64,000 nucleotides of DNA from Extensimonas soli (GCF_029211265.1 NZ_JARGEL010000006.1:62001-126000); one strand, 5' to 3'. Shown: positions 47,647 to 58,048, counted from the first letter of the stretch. Notes: a model not told the origin generated them from the sequence alone. Translations and numbers: made by a program.

Positions 47647-50334
47647 ATGAAGCCACGCAACGACTTTTCTGCCGAGGCCGCAGCGGGCGCCGCGCCGGAC
47701 AAAAGCCACACGCCCATGATGCAGCAGTACCTGGCCCTCAAGGCCCAGTACCCCGACACGCTGCTGCTCTACCGCATGGGTGATTTTTACGAGCTGTTTT
47801 ACGCCGACGCGGAAAAGGCCGCGCGCCTGCTCGACATCACGCTGACGCAGCGCGGGCATTCGGCGGGGCAGCCGATTGCTATGGCGGGGGTGCCGTTTCA
47901 TGCGCTCGACAATTACCTCGCGCGGTTGATCCGGCTTGGTGAATCGGCGGCCATTTGCGAGCAGGTGGGTGATCCGGCGAGCAGCAAGGGGCCCGTGGAG
48001 CGCAAGGTGGTGCGCGTGGTCACGCCCGGCACCTTGACCGACGCCGAGCTGCTGCCCGACAAGGCCGAGGCGCTGTTGCTCGCGCTGCACCAGGGGCCGC
48101 GCGGGCGCTATGGGCTGGCGTGGGCGAGCGTCACGCAAGGGCTGGTGCACCTGGCCGAATGCACGGCGCAAGCGCTCGCGGATTGGCTGGCGCGCATCGC
48201 GCCGAGCGAGCTGATCTACAGCGCGGGCTGCAGCACGGCGTTCGAGCAGCAATTGCAGGCGCTGCGCCACAGCGGCACGCTGGCCTGCCCTTTGAGCCCG
48301 CGGCCCGAGTGGCAGTTCGACGGCGCCCTGGGCGAGCGCAAGCTGCTCGAAGTGCTGGGCGCGGCAAGTCTGCACGCCTGGAATGCGCAGGACCTGCCGC
48401 TCGCGCACGCCGCGGCGGCTGCTTTGCTGGCCTACGCAGAGCACACGCAGGGCCGGGCGCTGAGCCACATCCACGGCGTGCAGGTGCAGCGAGACGACGC
48501 GCTGATCGACCTGCCGCCGGCCACGCGGCGCAATCTGGAGCTGGTCAAGACGCTGCGCGGCGACGATGCGCCCACGCTGTTTTCGCTGCTCGACACCTGC
48601 TGCACGGGCATGGGCAGCCGCCTGCTCAAGACCTGGTTGCTCACGCCGCAGCGCGAGCGCAGCGCCGCGCGCGCGCGCCTTGCGGCGATCACGGCCTTGC
48701 GCGCAGGAGGTGACTTGGCGGCAGGGGCAGGCGCAGGAACGGGCGGCGATGGCGCCTGGAAGGCGCTGCGCGCCGCGCTGCAGGGCGTGAGCGACGTGGA
48801 GCGCATCACGGCGCGCATCGCCTTGCGCCAGGTGCGTCCGCGCGAGTTGCTGGCGCTGGGCAAAACGCTACAAAAAACAGAGCTGCTTGCGCAGGATGTA
48901 CCTGGGCAAGAGCCGTATTTGATGCAAATTTTTGCGGCGCTGCAGCCGCCCGCCGCCTGCGTCGATTTGCTCGCGCGCGCGATAGCGCCCGAGCCTGCGG
49001 CACTGGTGCGCGACGGCGGCGTGATCGCGCCCGGGTTCGATGCCGAGCTCGACGAGCTGCGCGCGATCCAAACGGGTTGCGACGACTTTCTGCTCGCGCT
49101 CGAAGAGCGCGAAAAAGTGCGCACCGGCATCCCGAATCTGCGCGTGCAGTTCAACAAGGTGCACGGGTTTTACATCGAGGTCACGGGCAGCTACCTGGAG
49201 CGCGTGCCCGCGGACTACCGCCGCCGCCAGACGCTCAAAAACGCCGAGCGTTTCATCACGCCCGAGCTCAAGGCCTTCGAGGACAAGGCGCTGTCAGCGC
49301 AGGAGCGTGCGCTGGCGCGCGAAAAATGGCTGTACGAGCAGCTGCTCGACCAGCTCCAGCCGCATGTGGGCGCGCTCACGCGGCTCGCGCAGGCGCTGGC
49401 GGCGCTCGACGTGTTGTGCGCGCTGGCCGAGCGTTCGCTCACGCTAGACTGGTGCGCGCCGCAGTTCGCGCCCGAGCCCTGCATAGAGATCGAAGCCGGG
49501 CGCCACCCGGTGGTCGAGGCGCGCCTGGCCGAAACCTCGCGCGGCGCCTTCATCGCAAACCACACGCGCCTGAACGCGAACATGCGCATGCAGGTCATCA
49601 CCGGCCCCAACATGGGCGGCAAGTCCACCTACATGCGCCAGGTGGCGCTGATCGTGCTGCTCGCGAGCATGGGCAGCTACGTGCCCGCGCGCGCCTGCCG
49701 CCTCGGGCCGATCGACGCGATCCACACGCGCATAGGCGCGGCCGACGACCTCGCGAACGCGCAATCGACCTTCATGCTCGAAATGACCGAGGCCGCGCAA
49801 ATTTTGCACAGCGCCACGCCGCACAGCCTGGTGCTGATGGACGAAATCGGGCGCGGCACCAGCACCTTCGACGGCCTTGCGCTCGCCAGCGGCATCGCCA
49901 CGCACCTGCACGACAAGACGCGCGCCTTCACGCTGTTTGCCACGCATTACTTCGAGCTCACCGAGCTGCCCGCGCGTGCGCGCCACGCCGTGAACGTGCA
50001 CGTGAGCGCGGCCGAGTCGGGCAGCGACATCGTGTTTTTGCACGAGATCCAGCCCGGTCCGGCGAGCCGCAGCTACGGCATCCAGGTCGCCAAGCTCGCG
50101 GGCATGCCGGCCGCCGTGCTGCAGCACGCGCGCCACACGCTCGCCACGCTCGAAGAACGTGCACGCGCTGGGGAATTGCAGATCGACTTGTTCGCCCCGC
50201 CGCCCGAACCCGACAGTGCGCTGGCGGCGCCGAGTGCGGTCGAAGAGGCACTCTCCACCATAGACCCCGACGCGCTGAGCCCGCGCGAGGCGCTCGAGGC
50301 GCTGTACCGGCTCAAGCGGCTGGGGCAGCAGTGA
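47647..50334 (+). CDS. mutS: DNA mismatch repair protein MutS
   Basis: 895 residues. The N-terminal mismatch-reading F-Y-E is in [10 protein letters not shown]. The lever/clamp region is followed by the ATPase with [14 protein letters not shown] near 650, [14 protein letters not shown] and [10 protein letters not shown]. The C-terminal helix region ([15 protein letters not shown]) matches tetramer-forming tails. Residues 405-428 ([12 protein letters not shown], ending near YLMQIF) are encoded by a copy of the short repeat, in the part between the connector and lever domains; overall spacing around it is close to E. coli MutS, so the repeat replaces sequence rather than lengthening the protein. 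ATG 47647 follows CCAGAA. Confidence 0.96.
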   Translation: MKPRNDFSAEAAAGAAPDKSHTPMMQQYLALKAQYPDTLLLYRMGDFYELFYADAEKAARLLDITLTQRGHSAGQPIAMAGVPFHALDNYLARLIRLGESAAICEQVGDPASSKGPVERKVVRVVTPGTLTDAELLPDKAEALLLALHQGPRGRYGLAWASVTQGLVHLAECTAQALADWLARIAPSELIYSAGCSTAFEQQLQALRHSGTLACPLSPRPEWQFDGALGERKLLEVLGAASLHAWNAQDLPLAHAAAAALLAYAEHTQGRALSHIHGVQVQRDDALIDLPPATRRNLELVKTLRGDDAPTLFSLLDTCCTGMGSRLLKTWLLTPQRERSAARARLAAITALRAGGDLAAGAGAGTGGDGAWKALRAALQGVSDVERITARIALRQVRPRELLALGKTLQKTELLAQDVPGQEPYLMQIFAALQPPAACVDLLARAIAPEPAALVRDGGVIAPGFDAELDELRAIQTGCDDFLLALEEREKVRTGIPNLRVQFNKVHGFYIEVTGSYLERVPADYRRRQTLKNAERFITPELKAFEDKALSAQERALAREKWLYEQLLDQLQPHVGALTRLAQALAALDVLCALAERSLTLDWCAPQFAPEPCIEIEAGRHPVVEARLAETSRGAFIANHTRLNANMRMQVITGPNMGGKSTYMRQVALIVLLASMGSYVPARACRLGPIDAIHTRIGAADDLANAQSTFMLEMTEAAQILHSATPHSLVLMDEIGRGTSTFDGLALASGIATHLHDKTRAFTLFATHYFELTELPARARHAVNVHVSAAESGSDIVFLHEIQPGPASRSYGIQVAKLAGMPAAVLQHARHTLATLEERARAGELQIDLFAPPPEPDSALAAPSAVEEALSTIDPDALSPREALEALYRLKRLGQQ
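48860..48933 (+). repeat. Short interspersed palindromic repeat, copy 9 (inside mutS)
   Basis: AAAACGCTACAAAAAACAG then AGCTGCTTGCGC, then GGGCAAGAGCCGTATTTGAT. In frame with mutS, same orientation. Confidence 0.75.
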
Positions 50335-50413
50335 AGGCTTTGCTGCCGTGCCGCAGCGCAGGTGCGGAGACAGCGCGTAGCTTGGTGGTGGCGGGCGGCG
50401 GGCGCGAAAATTT

Positions 50414-51322
50414 TCAGCGGCAGCAGCGGTACGCGAGCCCGATCGAAGCGGAAAAGCTCGTTGGACGCACGGTGATCGGGCTGCGCCGCGCATCCCCCTG
50501 CAACTGCGCCACGTGCAGTCCACCAAACAGCACCCAGGAGCGGGTTAGCGCGGTCATGGCGTCCATCCCGGCATCGATGCTGTAAAGCCCCGCGTCGGCA
50601 GCAAAAGCAGGCAAAGGGCTGCGCGGGGCCGCCGAGGCGGGCACGCTGTAATGGGTGCGCATGTAGGTTTGGTCGCCCCAGCTGGCGCCCACACCGAGGT
50701 TCAGCGAGGTTTGCTGCGTGATGTGCATGGTGTAGCCCATGCTGGCAGACCACTGGGAGCCTCCCGAACGGCCCAGTATGTCTTGCGCCACGCTCAGACC
50801 CAGCCCCCAGCGCGGCGTGATCGCATAGCCCAGGCCCAGGCGGGCGCGCAGCGTAGCGCGCACTTTCGGTAGCCCCACCAGCCGCGGCCCGTCGCCCTCG
50901 TCACGGCCGTTGTCGACGAGCAGGCTGGCACGCAGGCGCCAGCGGTCTTCGTCGATCAGGGCGGCGCTGACACCCGAGCCGATATCGACGGTCGCCAGCC
51001 CGTGGCCCATGATGGCGCTGCCGCGTGCCGTACTCAGCCGGAAACGTCCATGCTCTATGGCCCAGGCCGGACGCAGGCTGGTAGACCGCCCCTCGCCGCC
51101 CGCGTATTTGGGGCCGGATGAAACCAGCAGACCCGCCACGAAGTGCGTCGGCGTGGCAGAGGAGGTCGCATCCGTTGGGGCTGCTTCTGCAGGCTTGGCA
51201 GGCGCCGCTGGAGTGTCCTGCGGGGACTCCTGCGCCCAGGCCGGGAGGGTGCTGACCGCCAGCAGTGCGCCTGCGCAGGCAAAGCTGATAGGCCGAGCGG
51301 GTGAGGGTGTCATGCGGCGCAT
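50414..51322 (-). CDS. MipA/OmpV-family outer-membrane protein
   Basis: 302 residues from ATG 51322 (ATG 51313 is an alternative). Signal peptide ending TLPAWAQ, a Pro/Ala linker of about 40 residues, then beta-barrel strands (GPKYAGGEGRSTSLRPAW, LLVDNGRDEG, GLGYAITPRWGLGLSV, WSASMGYTMHI). The MipA/OmpV family includes a murein-hydrolase scaffold and osmo-regulated porin-like proteins; the exact role is unknown. It ends 29 bp into the region before uppP on the same strand, so the two may be co-transcribed. Confidence 0.85.
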   Translation of the reverse strand: MRRMTPSPARPISFACAGALLAVSTLPAWAQESPQDTPAAPAKPAEAAPTDATSSATPTHFVAGLLVSSGPKYAGGEGRSTSLRPAWAIEHGRFRLSTARGSAIMGHGLATVDIGSGVSAALIDEDRWRLRASLLVDNGRDEGDGPRLVGLPKVRATLRARLGLGYAITPRWGLGLSVAQDILGRSGGSQWSASMGYTMHITQQTSLNLGVGASWGDQTYMRTHYSVPASAAPRSPLPAFAADAGLYSIDAGMDAMTALTRSWVLFGGLHVAQLQGDARRSPITVRPTSFSASIGLAYRCCR

Positions 51323-51350
51323 TATCAGGCCTGCGAGGACAGCCCAGTCG

Positions 51351-52175
51351 TCAATCGATCCACTGCACCCAGCCCGTCCAGGCCGTGAGCAGCACGAGCA
51401 GGCCGAAGGCGATGCGGTAGTAGGCAAACGGGATGAAGTCGTGCGTGCTGATGTAGCGCAGCAGCCAGCGCACGCACAGCCAGGCGCTGAGAAACGAAAA
51501 CACCAGCCCGGTCAGAAAAAGCGGCATGTCGGCCAGCGACAACAGCGCGCGCTCTTTGTAGAGGCTGTAGGCGCCCGCGCCGATCAGCGTGGGAATCGCG
51601 AGGAAGAAGGAGAAGTCCGTCGCCGCCTGGCGCGACAGCCCGAGCAGCATGCCGCCGATGATGGTCGCGCCGCTGCGGCTCGTGCCGGGTACCATGGCCA
51701 GGCATTGCACCAGGCCGACCTTGAGCGCGTCGAACGCCGTGAGCTCGTCCACGCTGGCGATGCGCGTCGCACGCGGTGCGCGGCGCTCGGCCCAGAGAAT
51801 GATGAAGCCGCCCACGATGAAGGTGCTGGCCACGACCAGCGGCGTGAACAGGTGTTCCTTGATCGCCTTGCCCGCGAGCAGCCCCAGCACCACCGCGGGC
51901 AGGAACGCGATCAGCACGTTGAGCGTGAGCCGCTGCGCGCTGCGCTCGTGCGGCAGGCCCGCGAGCGTCGCGCGAATCTTGGGCCAATAGACCAGGATCA
52001 CGGCAAAAATCGCCCCGGTCTGGATCGCGATGTCGAATACCTTGGCTTTGGCATCGTCGAAGTGCAGCAGCGCACCCGCGAGGATCAGATGGCCGGTGGA
52101 GGAAATGGGCAAAAACTCGGTCAGACCTTCGACCACGCCCATGATGGCGGCCTTGATCAGCAAAACGATGTCCAT
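51351..52175 (-). CDS. uppP: Undecaprenyl-diphosphatase UppP (BacA)
   Basis: 274 residues with about eight hydrophobic segments. The two signature motifs are present: [18 protein letters not shown] near residues 13-30 (with the E-x3-E and P-S-S-T-G-H residues) and [14 protein letters not shown] near 160. It dephosphorylates undecaprenyl pyrophosphate, recycling the lipid carrier for peptidoglycan and conferring bacitracin resistance when abundant. Confidence 0.96.
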   Translation of the reverse strand: MDIVLLIKAAIMGVVEGLTEFLPISSTGHLILAGALLHFDDAKAKVFDIAIQTGAIFAVILVYWPKIRATLAGLPHERSAQRLTLNVLIAFLPAVVLGLLAGKAIKEHLFTPLVVASTFIVGGFIILWAERRAPRATRIASVDELTAFDALKVGLVQCLAMVPGTSRSGATIIGGMLLGLSRQAATDFSFFLAIPTLIGAGAYSLYKERALLSLADMPLFLTGLVFSFLSAWLCVRWLLRYISTHDFIPFAYYRIAFGLLVLLTAWTGWVQWID

Positions 52176-52425
52176 GGAGGTTCCGGGGAAAGGGGCTGTG
52201 AGAGCAAATGGCCGCGATTATGCTGCGCAAAGGCCGCAGGCTTGGCCTGGCCTGGGAGGTGTAGGGCGCTGGTGGCGCTGCGGGCCTGCAGTTGGCAAGG
52301 GCATCCGGTGCAGCAGGCGGGGCACACGAATTTCGATGCGAGAATGGCCGCCCGCTGGTTATGGCGCATAAAACGGCTTTGCGAACGACGAATTGTTACC
52401 CCTGAAACCTGCTATTTCGTTGAAG

Positions 52426-52497
52426 ATGCCCGGATGCCCGGATGCCCGGATGCCCGGATGCCCGGATGCCCGGATGCCCGGATGCCCGGATGCCCGG
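52426..52497 (+). repeat. Nine tandem copies of an 8-bp unit (ATGCCCGG)
   Basis: Perfect repeat of ATGCCCGG, nine copies over 72 bp, followed by ATT. Eight is not a multiple of three, so adding or losing a unit shifts the frame. Each unit contains an ATG, in rotating frames; those at 52426, 52450 and 52474 are in frame with the diguanylate cyclase gene that follows. It has no spacers and is not a CRISPR array. Confidence 0.97.
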
Positions 52498-52530
52498 ATT
52501 TTTCCTTGCTTGCCCAGTGCCCCCTCTGTG

Positions 52531-55524
52531 ATGTTGTCTTACCAAAAAACCAAAGAGAACGCGCAGGTGGTTGAATCGCGCCCGGGGCCGAGGCTGGAGC
52601 GGATGTTTTTTGATGCGCTCTTGTACCTGCCGCTGATTGCGATCGGCCTGGTTTCGCTGATGGCGTTCGTGGCGTGGGCGCCTGAGTACCCACAGGTTGC
52701 AGGCAAAGCGCTGCGCTTTCAGGCGGTGGAACAAACGGCGACCGAATGGACACCACAGCAGGCGTTGCAGGCGCTGTCAGGCCAGACCGAGCGTGCAAGG
52801 TTGGATACGCGGCTCTCCGAGGCGCCTTTCTGGCTGCTGTTTCAGCCGCTTGCGCCGAATGACCAGGAGCGCCAGCTGGTCGAGTTTGCTTCACGCCACC
52901 TGATGGAAATCGCGTGCTGGAATACGCGCAGTTGGGCCTCTTTGGGGCAAGCCGATCGTGAAAAGACGAGCGGACGCCTGGACGATATGAAAGCAGGGTT
53001 CGTCCTTGATCTGGGATATTCCTTGGAGCCAGGCGGCATTCTTTGCCGGGCCCGTTTCATAGGCCCGGCCCGCCTGACCGTGCTGCAGTGGCCCGAGAGC
53101 CAATTGCAACTCTCCGCCTGGGAGTTTCAGCGCAATTCCGGCTTGCTCGAGGGCGGCCTGCTCATGCTTGCGCTGTTCATGCTGTTCATTGCGGTGGCCA
53201 TACGCAACAAGACATACCTGCTGTTTTCGGTGTGGTTGTTTGTCAATCTGCGCATGGCGGCTTTGTCGGCCGGGTGGGATGTGCAATGGTTTGGCAGGCT
53301 GGTGCCTTTGGAGTGGTTGACACAGATGCGAGCCGTGACGCTTGCATTGTTTTATGCACTTACCTATGCACTATTTGTTTCTCTTTTCGAGGACAAATTG
53401 GAGAGGGCGGGTTTCCGACCATTGCTTCGACTTGCAAAGTTGAGTTGCCTTCCCTTACTTCTGCTCTCTGTATGCCTACCCTACGAATATTTTTTGCCTT
53501 GGATTTGGTGGACTACGATTGCAGGAAGTGCAGTTCTCATTTTCTTTTTGTGGCGCATTGTCCAACGAGAGCGCTCGCCAGCTGTTGCGTGGTATAGCGC
53601 ATCGATAGCTATTACATTATTTGCTAGTTTATATGAGGTTGCAGCAGCAGCGTGGGGTTTGCAAAGTTGGATCGGGTCTGTGAATAGCGTGACCGCTGCG
53701 CTGTCTTCAAGTTTATTGGCGGGCTTTGCCGTTGCGGCGCAGGTGCGGCAGGAGCACGAACAAAGGCTGGCCGCGCAGGCCGAGTTGCAGCACACCTACG
53801 AGGCGATTCCCATAGGCTTGTTCACGCTGGACTTGGAAGGGCATTTTCTGAGTGCCAATCCGGCCTTGCTTGCCATGCTGGGCCCGGCGGCGCTCGCGCC
53901 GGGCAGCAATCGCTGGGATCAGTATTTCAGCAAGGACGCCTGGCTGCGCCTGCGCCACATGGTGGGGATGCAGCAGGCGGCCGAGCTCGAAGAAGAGGGG
54001 CGCGCCAGTGCGCGCGTCACCGCGGCCCAGCGCTTCCTGGTCAAGGCCACGCTTGCCGGGGACCGCATCGAGGGCTCGCTGCAGGACGTGACGGAGAAGT
54101 CGCGTGCGCTTGCACACCTGGAGTTCCTGGCCCTGCACGACCCGTTGACCCGGGCGCTCAACCGCGTGGGCATGGAACGAGCCATCGAGGCGGCCTTGGG
54201 CGCCGATGGGCCTGCCTGGGCCACTGCGCTGGCCTATCTGAACCTCGATCGCTTCCGGCTCGTGAACAATATTTTCGGCCACCGGGCGGGGGACGATGTC
54301 TTGCGCCAGGTCTGTGAGCGCGTGGCCAGTCTGCTGCCCGATACGGCCAAGCTGGGGCGCATCGGCGGTGATGAATTCATCGTGCTCCTGCCCGGGATGA
54401 AGATCGCGCAGGCCACGGCCTTGTGCCAGACCATCGTCAATGCGCTGGCCAGTCGGCCTTACCGCGTGGGGGAGCAGGCTTTCCATGTGTATGGATCGGT
54501 GGGGCTCATAGAGCTCGCACGCGGCAGTGCCCTCAAAGAAGTGCTTTCCATCGTGGACCGCGCGTGCCGTGACGCGAAGGCCGAAGGGGGCCGGCGCCTG
54601 GTGGTGTACGCGCAGGACTCGCCGGCGTTCGCTGAGCTGGAAGCCACTGGCAAATTGGTGGCGCAGCTTTCGCAGACAAACCAGGAAGAGGCGCTACAGG
54701 GTTTGTACCTGGAGATGCAGCCCATCATGTCGCTGACCGCGCCGCGCCAGTCGCTGAACTTCGAGGTGCTGCTGCGCATGCGGGATGCACAAGGGGCGAT
54801 CGTTCCGACCGGAAGGCTGATCGGCGCGGCCGAAAGCTGTGGCCGCATGGGGGCGATAGACCGCTGGGTGCTTGCGAGTACGCTGCAGTGGCTGGAAACG
54901 CACGCGGCGACCTTGGAGCGCACACTGTTTGTGTGCGTGAATCTCAACGGTACCTCGCTCAATGACGATCGGTTCGTGCAGGATGCGTTTGCGCTGCTGG
55001 AGCGCCATCCGGATGCGGCGCGGCGCCTGTGCCTGGAAGTCACCGAAAGCGTGGCCTTGCACGATCTGGGCAATACCCGGCAGTTCATAGACCGCGTGCG
55101 CGGCATGGGCGCCAAGGTCGCGCTCGATGATTTTGGGGCTGGCTACACCTCGTTTTCCTACCTCAAGGACTTGCCCGCAGACATCATCAAGATCGACGGA
55201 AGCTTTGTGGTCGATATGGTCCAGCATCCGGCCAACATTGCCATTGTCGAGGCCATGGTGAACCTGGCGCACAACCTGGGCATGAAACTGATTGCCGAGT
55301 GGGCCGAGGATTGCGATACCGTGCAGGCGCTGGTGGAGATCGGCGTGGATTATGTGCAGGGCTTCGCCATTTCACGTGCCCGGCCACCGGAGCAGATCCT
55401 GGCGGCCCGCTCTGCGGCGGAGTTCATTGCGGACGAGTCGGTAGCCCGGTACGTTCAGTTTCTAGACGGAACGGCCGAGCTTCCACCGGCTGCGTTGCCT
55501 AGCTCGCCAAAGCGCTTGCATTAG
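52531..55524 (+). CDS. Membrane 7TM-PAS-GGDEF-EAL cyclic-di-GMP protein
   Basis: About 997 residues. Order: an N-terminal membrane helix; a periplasmic domain (about 45-200, 7TMR-DISM-like); seven hydrophobic segments (205-405); a short coiled coil; a PAS domain (about 420-530); GGDEF with RIGGDEFIVLL near 610; EAL with FEVLLRM near 743 (E-V-L), DDFGAGYTSFSYL near 866 and KIDGSFV. GGDEF is intact. The EAL glutamate survives, but AEGVE is altered (EWAEDC), so phosphodiesterase activity is uncertain. ATG 52531 is used; in-frame ATGs inside the octanucleotide repeat and a GTG at 52567 are alternatives. Part of the 7TM coding region (53330-53700) is clearly less GC-rich. Confidence 0.88.
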   Translation: MLSYQKTKENAQVVESRPGPRLERMFFDALLYLPLIAIGLVSLMAFVAWAPEYPQVAGKALRFQAVEQTATEWTPQQALQALSGQTERARLDTRLSEAPFWLLFQPLAPNDQERQLVEFASRHLMEIACWNTRSWASLGQADREKTSGRLDDMKAGFVLDLGYSLEPGGILCRARFIGPARLTVLQWPESQLQLSAWEFQRNSGLLEGGLLMLALFMLFIAVAIRNKTYLLFSVWLFVNLRMAALSAGWDVQWFGRLVPLEWLTQMRAVTLALFYALTYALFVSLFEDKLERAGFRPLLRLAKLSCLPLLLLSVCLPYEYFLPWIWWTTIAGSAVLIFFLWRIVQRERSPAVAWYSASIAITLFASLYEVAAAAWGLQSWIGSVNSVTAALSSSLLAGFAVAAQVRQEHEQRLAAQAELQHTYEAIPIGLFTLDLEGHFLSANPALLAMLGPAALAPGSNRWDQYFSKDAWLRLRHMVGMQQAAELEEEGRASARVTAAQRFLVKATLAGDRIEGSLQDVTEKSRALAHLEFLALHDPLTRALNRVGMERAIEAALGADGPAWATALAYLNLDRFRLVNNIFGHRAGDDVLRQVCERVASLLPDTAKLGRIGGDEFIVLLPGMKIAQATALCQTIVNALASRPYRVGEQAFHVYGSVGLIELARGSALKEVLSIVDRACRDAKAEGGRRLVVYAQDSPAFAELEATGKLVAQLSQTNQEEALQGLYLEMQPIMSLTAPRQSLNFEVLLRMRDAQGAIVPTGRLIGAAESCGRMGAIDRWVLASTLQWLETHAATLERTLFVCVNLNGTSLNDDRFVQDAFALLERHPDAARRLCLEVTESVALHDLGNTRQFIDRVRGMGAKVALDDFGAGYTSFSYLKDLPADIIKIDGSFVVDMVQHPANIAIVEAMVNLAHNLGMKLIAEWAEDCDTVQALVEIGVDYVQGFAISRARPPEQILAARSAAEFIADESVARYVQFLDGTAELPPAALPSSPKRLH

Positions 55525-56308
55525 CCCGTAGTTGTGTGAAGGGCAGCGCGGACATGCTGTCCAGGCTGCCGAAGCCGCTGTCTTGTGCCACGGGCTGCAC
55601 TTGCACATCCGGATGGTTCGTGTAGCAAATGAAGGGCAGCAATGGATGCCGGGCCGCCTGCCAGAGTGTGTGTGCGGAGTGCACGTTCAAGCACATCACG
55701 CGGTGCGGAAGATTGTTCACATGGCGCATGGGGATGTAGCCTCTATCTGGATACACATCTTCGAAAAGCAGGCGCTCGTACTGTCGATCCACGGGGGTGC
55801 GCGCGGTGATGACCATCCAATCGATACCCGTACCCAGGCAATACTGGAAAAACGCCTTGAACAGCACCGTGGTCACAAGGCGGCCCACTTTGTCATTGGT
55901 CACGCCCAGCCGGGTCGCCTCTGCCAGCGTCTGGTGGCGCAACCAGTCGGGTAGTTCGAGGGACTGCTCGAGCGTCAGCGGTTTGAAGCGATTGGTCTGC
56001 ACGCGCATGGTGCCCAGCGGTGAGCCGTCGAGGTGCGATTCCGCGAGCAGGATGGCCACGCCGTCCTCGTAGTCGGCAGTCTCGGGCAAGCCCAGGGTCT
56101 TGGCGAATTCCGGCAGGTGGCGGGCGTAGGCCGCCTGGCGGATGTGCACGGCTTTCATGAGGTCTTCCATGCTGGAGACCAGCCGGACGCTGAAGGGCAG
56201 ACGTTCCATGGGCAGGTCCGCAGCATCAAAAGAGCGTGCGCCTTGTGGCGATGTGACGGTCTGAAAAGTCGATTGCGAGGTCGACAAGTGAGCATGAGCG
56301 GCGTGCAT
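55499..56308 (-). CDS. FeeM-like N-acyltransferase (AHL-synthase/GNAT fold)
   Basis: 269 residues. The segment from VHIRQAAYARHLPEFAK through GTMRVQTNRFKPLTLE and TLAEATRLGVTN matches the FeeM-type N-acyl amino acid synthase domain, related to acyl-homoserine lactone synthases. The EATRLGV turn precedes the acyl-carrier binding half. Likely product is an acylated amino acid or similar signal or lipid, but no product can be deduced. No acyl carrier protein or LuxR-type regulator is adjacent. The gene converges with the cyclic-di-GMP gene and their last 26 bases overlap. An N-terminal extension above 56308 was not used. Confidence 0.75.
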   Translation of the reverse strand: MHAAHAHLSTSQSTFQTVTSPQGARSFDAADLPMERLPFSVRLVSSMEDLMKAVHIRQAAYARHLPEFAKTLGLPETADYEDGVAILLAESHLDGSPLGTMRVQTNRFKPLTLEQSLELPDWLRHQTLAEATRLGVTNDKVGRLVTTVLFKAFFQYCLGTGIDWMVITARTPVDRQYERLLFEDVYPDRGYIPMRHVNNLPHRVMCLNVHSAHTLWQAARHPLLPFICYTNHPDVQVQPVAQDSGFGSLDSMSALPFTQLRANASALAS

Positions 56309-56525
56309 GACAACTCTCCAGTGGTGTTGCGCCTGGCGGCAGGTTGTCCCAACTGTAGGCAGCAGGGCAGGGAGCAAAGCCGGAATAAGTGTCTTTTTAG
56401 AGTGCCATTTCCGGCGATCGTTTGCTGCATTTACCTGTAGTGACGAAGCCGGGTGTGTACTGCGCTATCGTTGCGCACCAGCCGCGCTGGGCCTCTTTCC
56501 GCTGAATGTCTCTGGAGATTTTTGG

Positions 56526-56846
56526 ATGCGTTTCTTTTTTCTCACGGTCGCCGCCGCAAGCCTGGGCATTGGCCTGCTCGCAGGTTGCGCTGCGCCGTCC
56601 GGGCAAGGCAATGTGGCCTTCCCCAGCCCCGGGCCGCGCGGCGGGGTGTGCAATGCGGGGCCGGCCCAGGCCGTGATCGGCAAGCAGGGCACGGCATCGG
56701 TGGTGGAGCAGGCGCGCGTGCTTTCGGGCGCGGCCATGGCGCGGGTGCTGCGCCAGGGGCAGGCAGTGACGCTGGAGTTCAACACCGAACGGCTGAATCT
56801 GACCGTCGATGCGCAGGGGCGCATCACGGCCGTGCGCTGCGGCTGA
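56526..56846 (+). CDS. I78-family peptidase-inhibitor-like lipoprotein
   Basis: 106 residues. Signal with lipobox LLAGC (cysteine near 21), then GGVCNAGPAQAVIGKQG, ARVLRQGQAVTLEF, NTERLNLTVDAQGRITAVRCG: the potato-inhibitor-like I78 fold, which in some family members inhibits serine proteases. The two cysteines flanking the domain could form a disulfide. ATG 56526 follows CTGGAG. It starts 217 bp from the divergent FeeM-like gene. Confidence 0.85.
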   Translation: MRFFFLTVAAASLGIGLLAGCAAPSGQGNVAFPSPGPRGGVCNAGPAQAVIGKQGTASVVEQARVLSGAAMARVLRQGQAVTLEFNTERLNLTVDAQGRITAVRCG

Positions 56847-56927
56847 GGGACTGCGGTTGAAAAGCTGCGGGCGTGTGCGCTATCTGCGTGCAGCGCACCG
56901 AGAGCGCCGCGATGGCGGCGCGTGTCT

Positions 56928-57890
56928 TTACGCTGCCGCCTCGCCGCTTTCCTTGCGTTCATCGGCGTCTTCTGGAGCGCTTGCGGCATCATCCTCGGCC
57001 GGCGTGGTGCCGGATGCGCCGGGCGCTTGTGCAGCGGGCGCATCCTGCGCCGCCTGGCGCACGGCGGCCTTGTCGCCTGCGTTGGCAAACTTGCTGTATT
57101 TGCCGAGCAGGTGCACGAGCTGGCCGTAGATGCGTGGCGTGCCGGCGAGGCACTCTTTTTGTTCGAGGAAGTCGGCTTCGCCCGTGAAGTTGCCCACCAG
57201 TCCGCCCGCTTCGGTGACGAGCAGCGCGCCCGCGGCCACGTCCCAGATGCTCAGGCCGGGCTCGAAAAAGCCGTCGGCGAAGCCCGCCGCGACGTAGGCC
57301 AGATCGAGCGCGGCGGCGCCGGGGCGGCGCAGGCCCGCGGTGCGTGGCATCAGCTCGGCCATCATCTGCAGATAGGTCTTGAAGTCGTCGCCGGGGCGGA
57401 ACGGAAAGCCCGTGGAGATCAGGCAGTCCTTGAGCTGGGTGCGCTTGCTCACGCGGATGCGGCGCTCGTTGAGGTAGGCGCCGCGGCCTTTGGTGGCGGT
57501 GAACAGGTCGTTGCGCGCGGGGTCGTACACCACGGCATGCTCGACCTTGCCCCGCACCATGAGCGCGATGCTCACGCAATACACCGGAAAGCCGTGGATG
57601 AAGTTGGTCGTGCCGTCCAGCGGGTCTATGACCCAGATATGTTCGGAATGCTTGGCGCCGTGCTGGCTGCCCGACTCTTCGGCCAGGATGCCGTGGCCGG
57701 GGTAGGCCGCGAGCAAAGTCTCGATGATGGCCTGCTCGGCCGCCTGGTCCACCTCGGTGACGAAGTCGTTGATCTGCTTTTGCGACACGCGCACGGCTTC
57801 CACGTCCAGCGCCGCGCGGTTGATGAGGGCGCCGGCGGCGCGGGCGGCCTTGATGGCCACGTTGAGCATGGGGTGCAGGTTGGACGACAT
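56928..57890 (-). CDS. suhB: Inositol monophosphatase family protein (SuhB)
   Basis: 320 residues. Metal- and substrate-binding motifs: [24 protein letters not shown], and [18 protein letters not shown]. SuhB-like enzymes dephosphorylate inositol-1-phosphate and the protein also associates with the rRNA transcription complex in E. coli. After residue 265 a 50-residue Ala/Glu/Asp/Pro-rich tail extends beyond the usual length. ATG 57890; an ATG seven codons later is possible. Confidence 0.93.
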   Translation of the reverse strand: MSSNLHPMLNVAIKAARAAGALINRAALDVEAVRVSQKQINDFVTEVDQAAEQAIIETLLAAYPGHGILAEESGSQHGAKHSEHIWVIDPLDGTTNFIHGFPVYCVSIALMVRGKVEHAVVYDPARNDLFTATKGRGAYLNERRIRVSKRTQLKDCLISTGFPFRPGDDFKTYLQMMAELMPRTAGLRRPGAAALDLAYVAAGFADGFFEPGLSIWDVAAGALLVTEAGGLVGNFTGEADFLEQKECLAGTPRIYGQLVHLLGKYSKFANAGDKAAVRQAAQDAPAAQAPGASGTTPAEDDAASAPEDADERKESGEAAA

Positions 57891-58048
57891 GGTGTGCGGG
57901 GAGAGGGGCAAAGAGGGCGCAATAAGGCGCAAGAAAGCGCAAAGCGGCGACCGGCAGCGGCGCTGCGGCGACAATCGGGGCGAGGATTTTATCAACCGCC
58001 CAAGGGCGCGGTGCCCTGCGCGCCGGCCCGCTCGGGCCCGACGTCACC

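Noticed and set aside
52426-52497. CRISPR array
   Set aside because: The 8-bp units are directly adjacent with no spacers.
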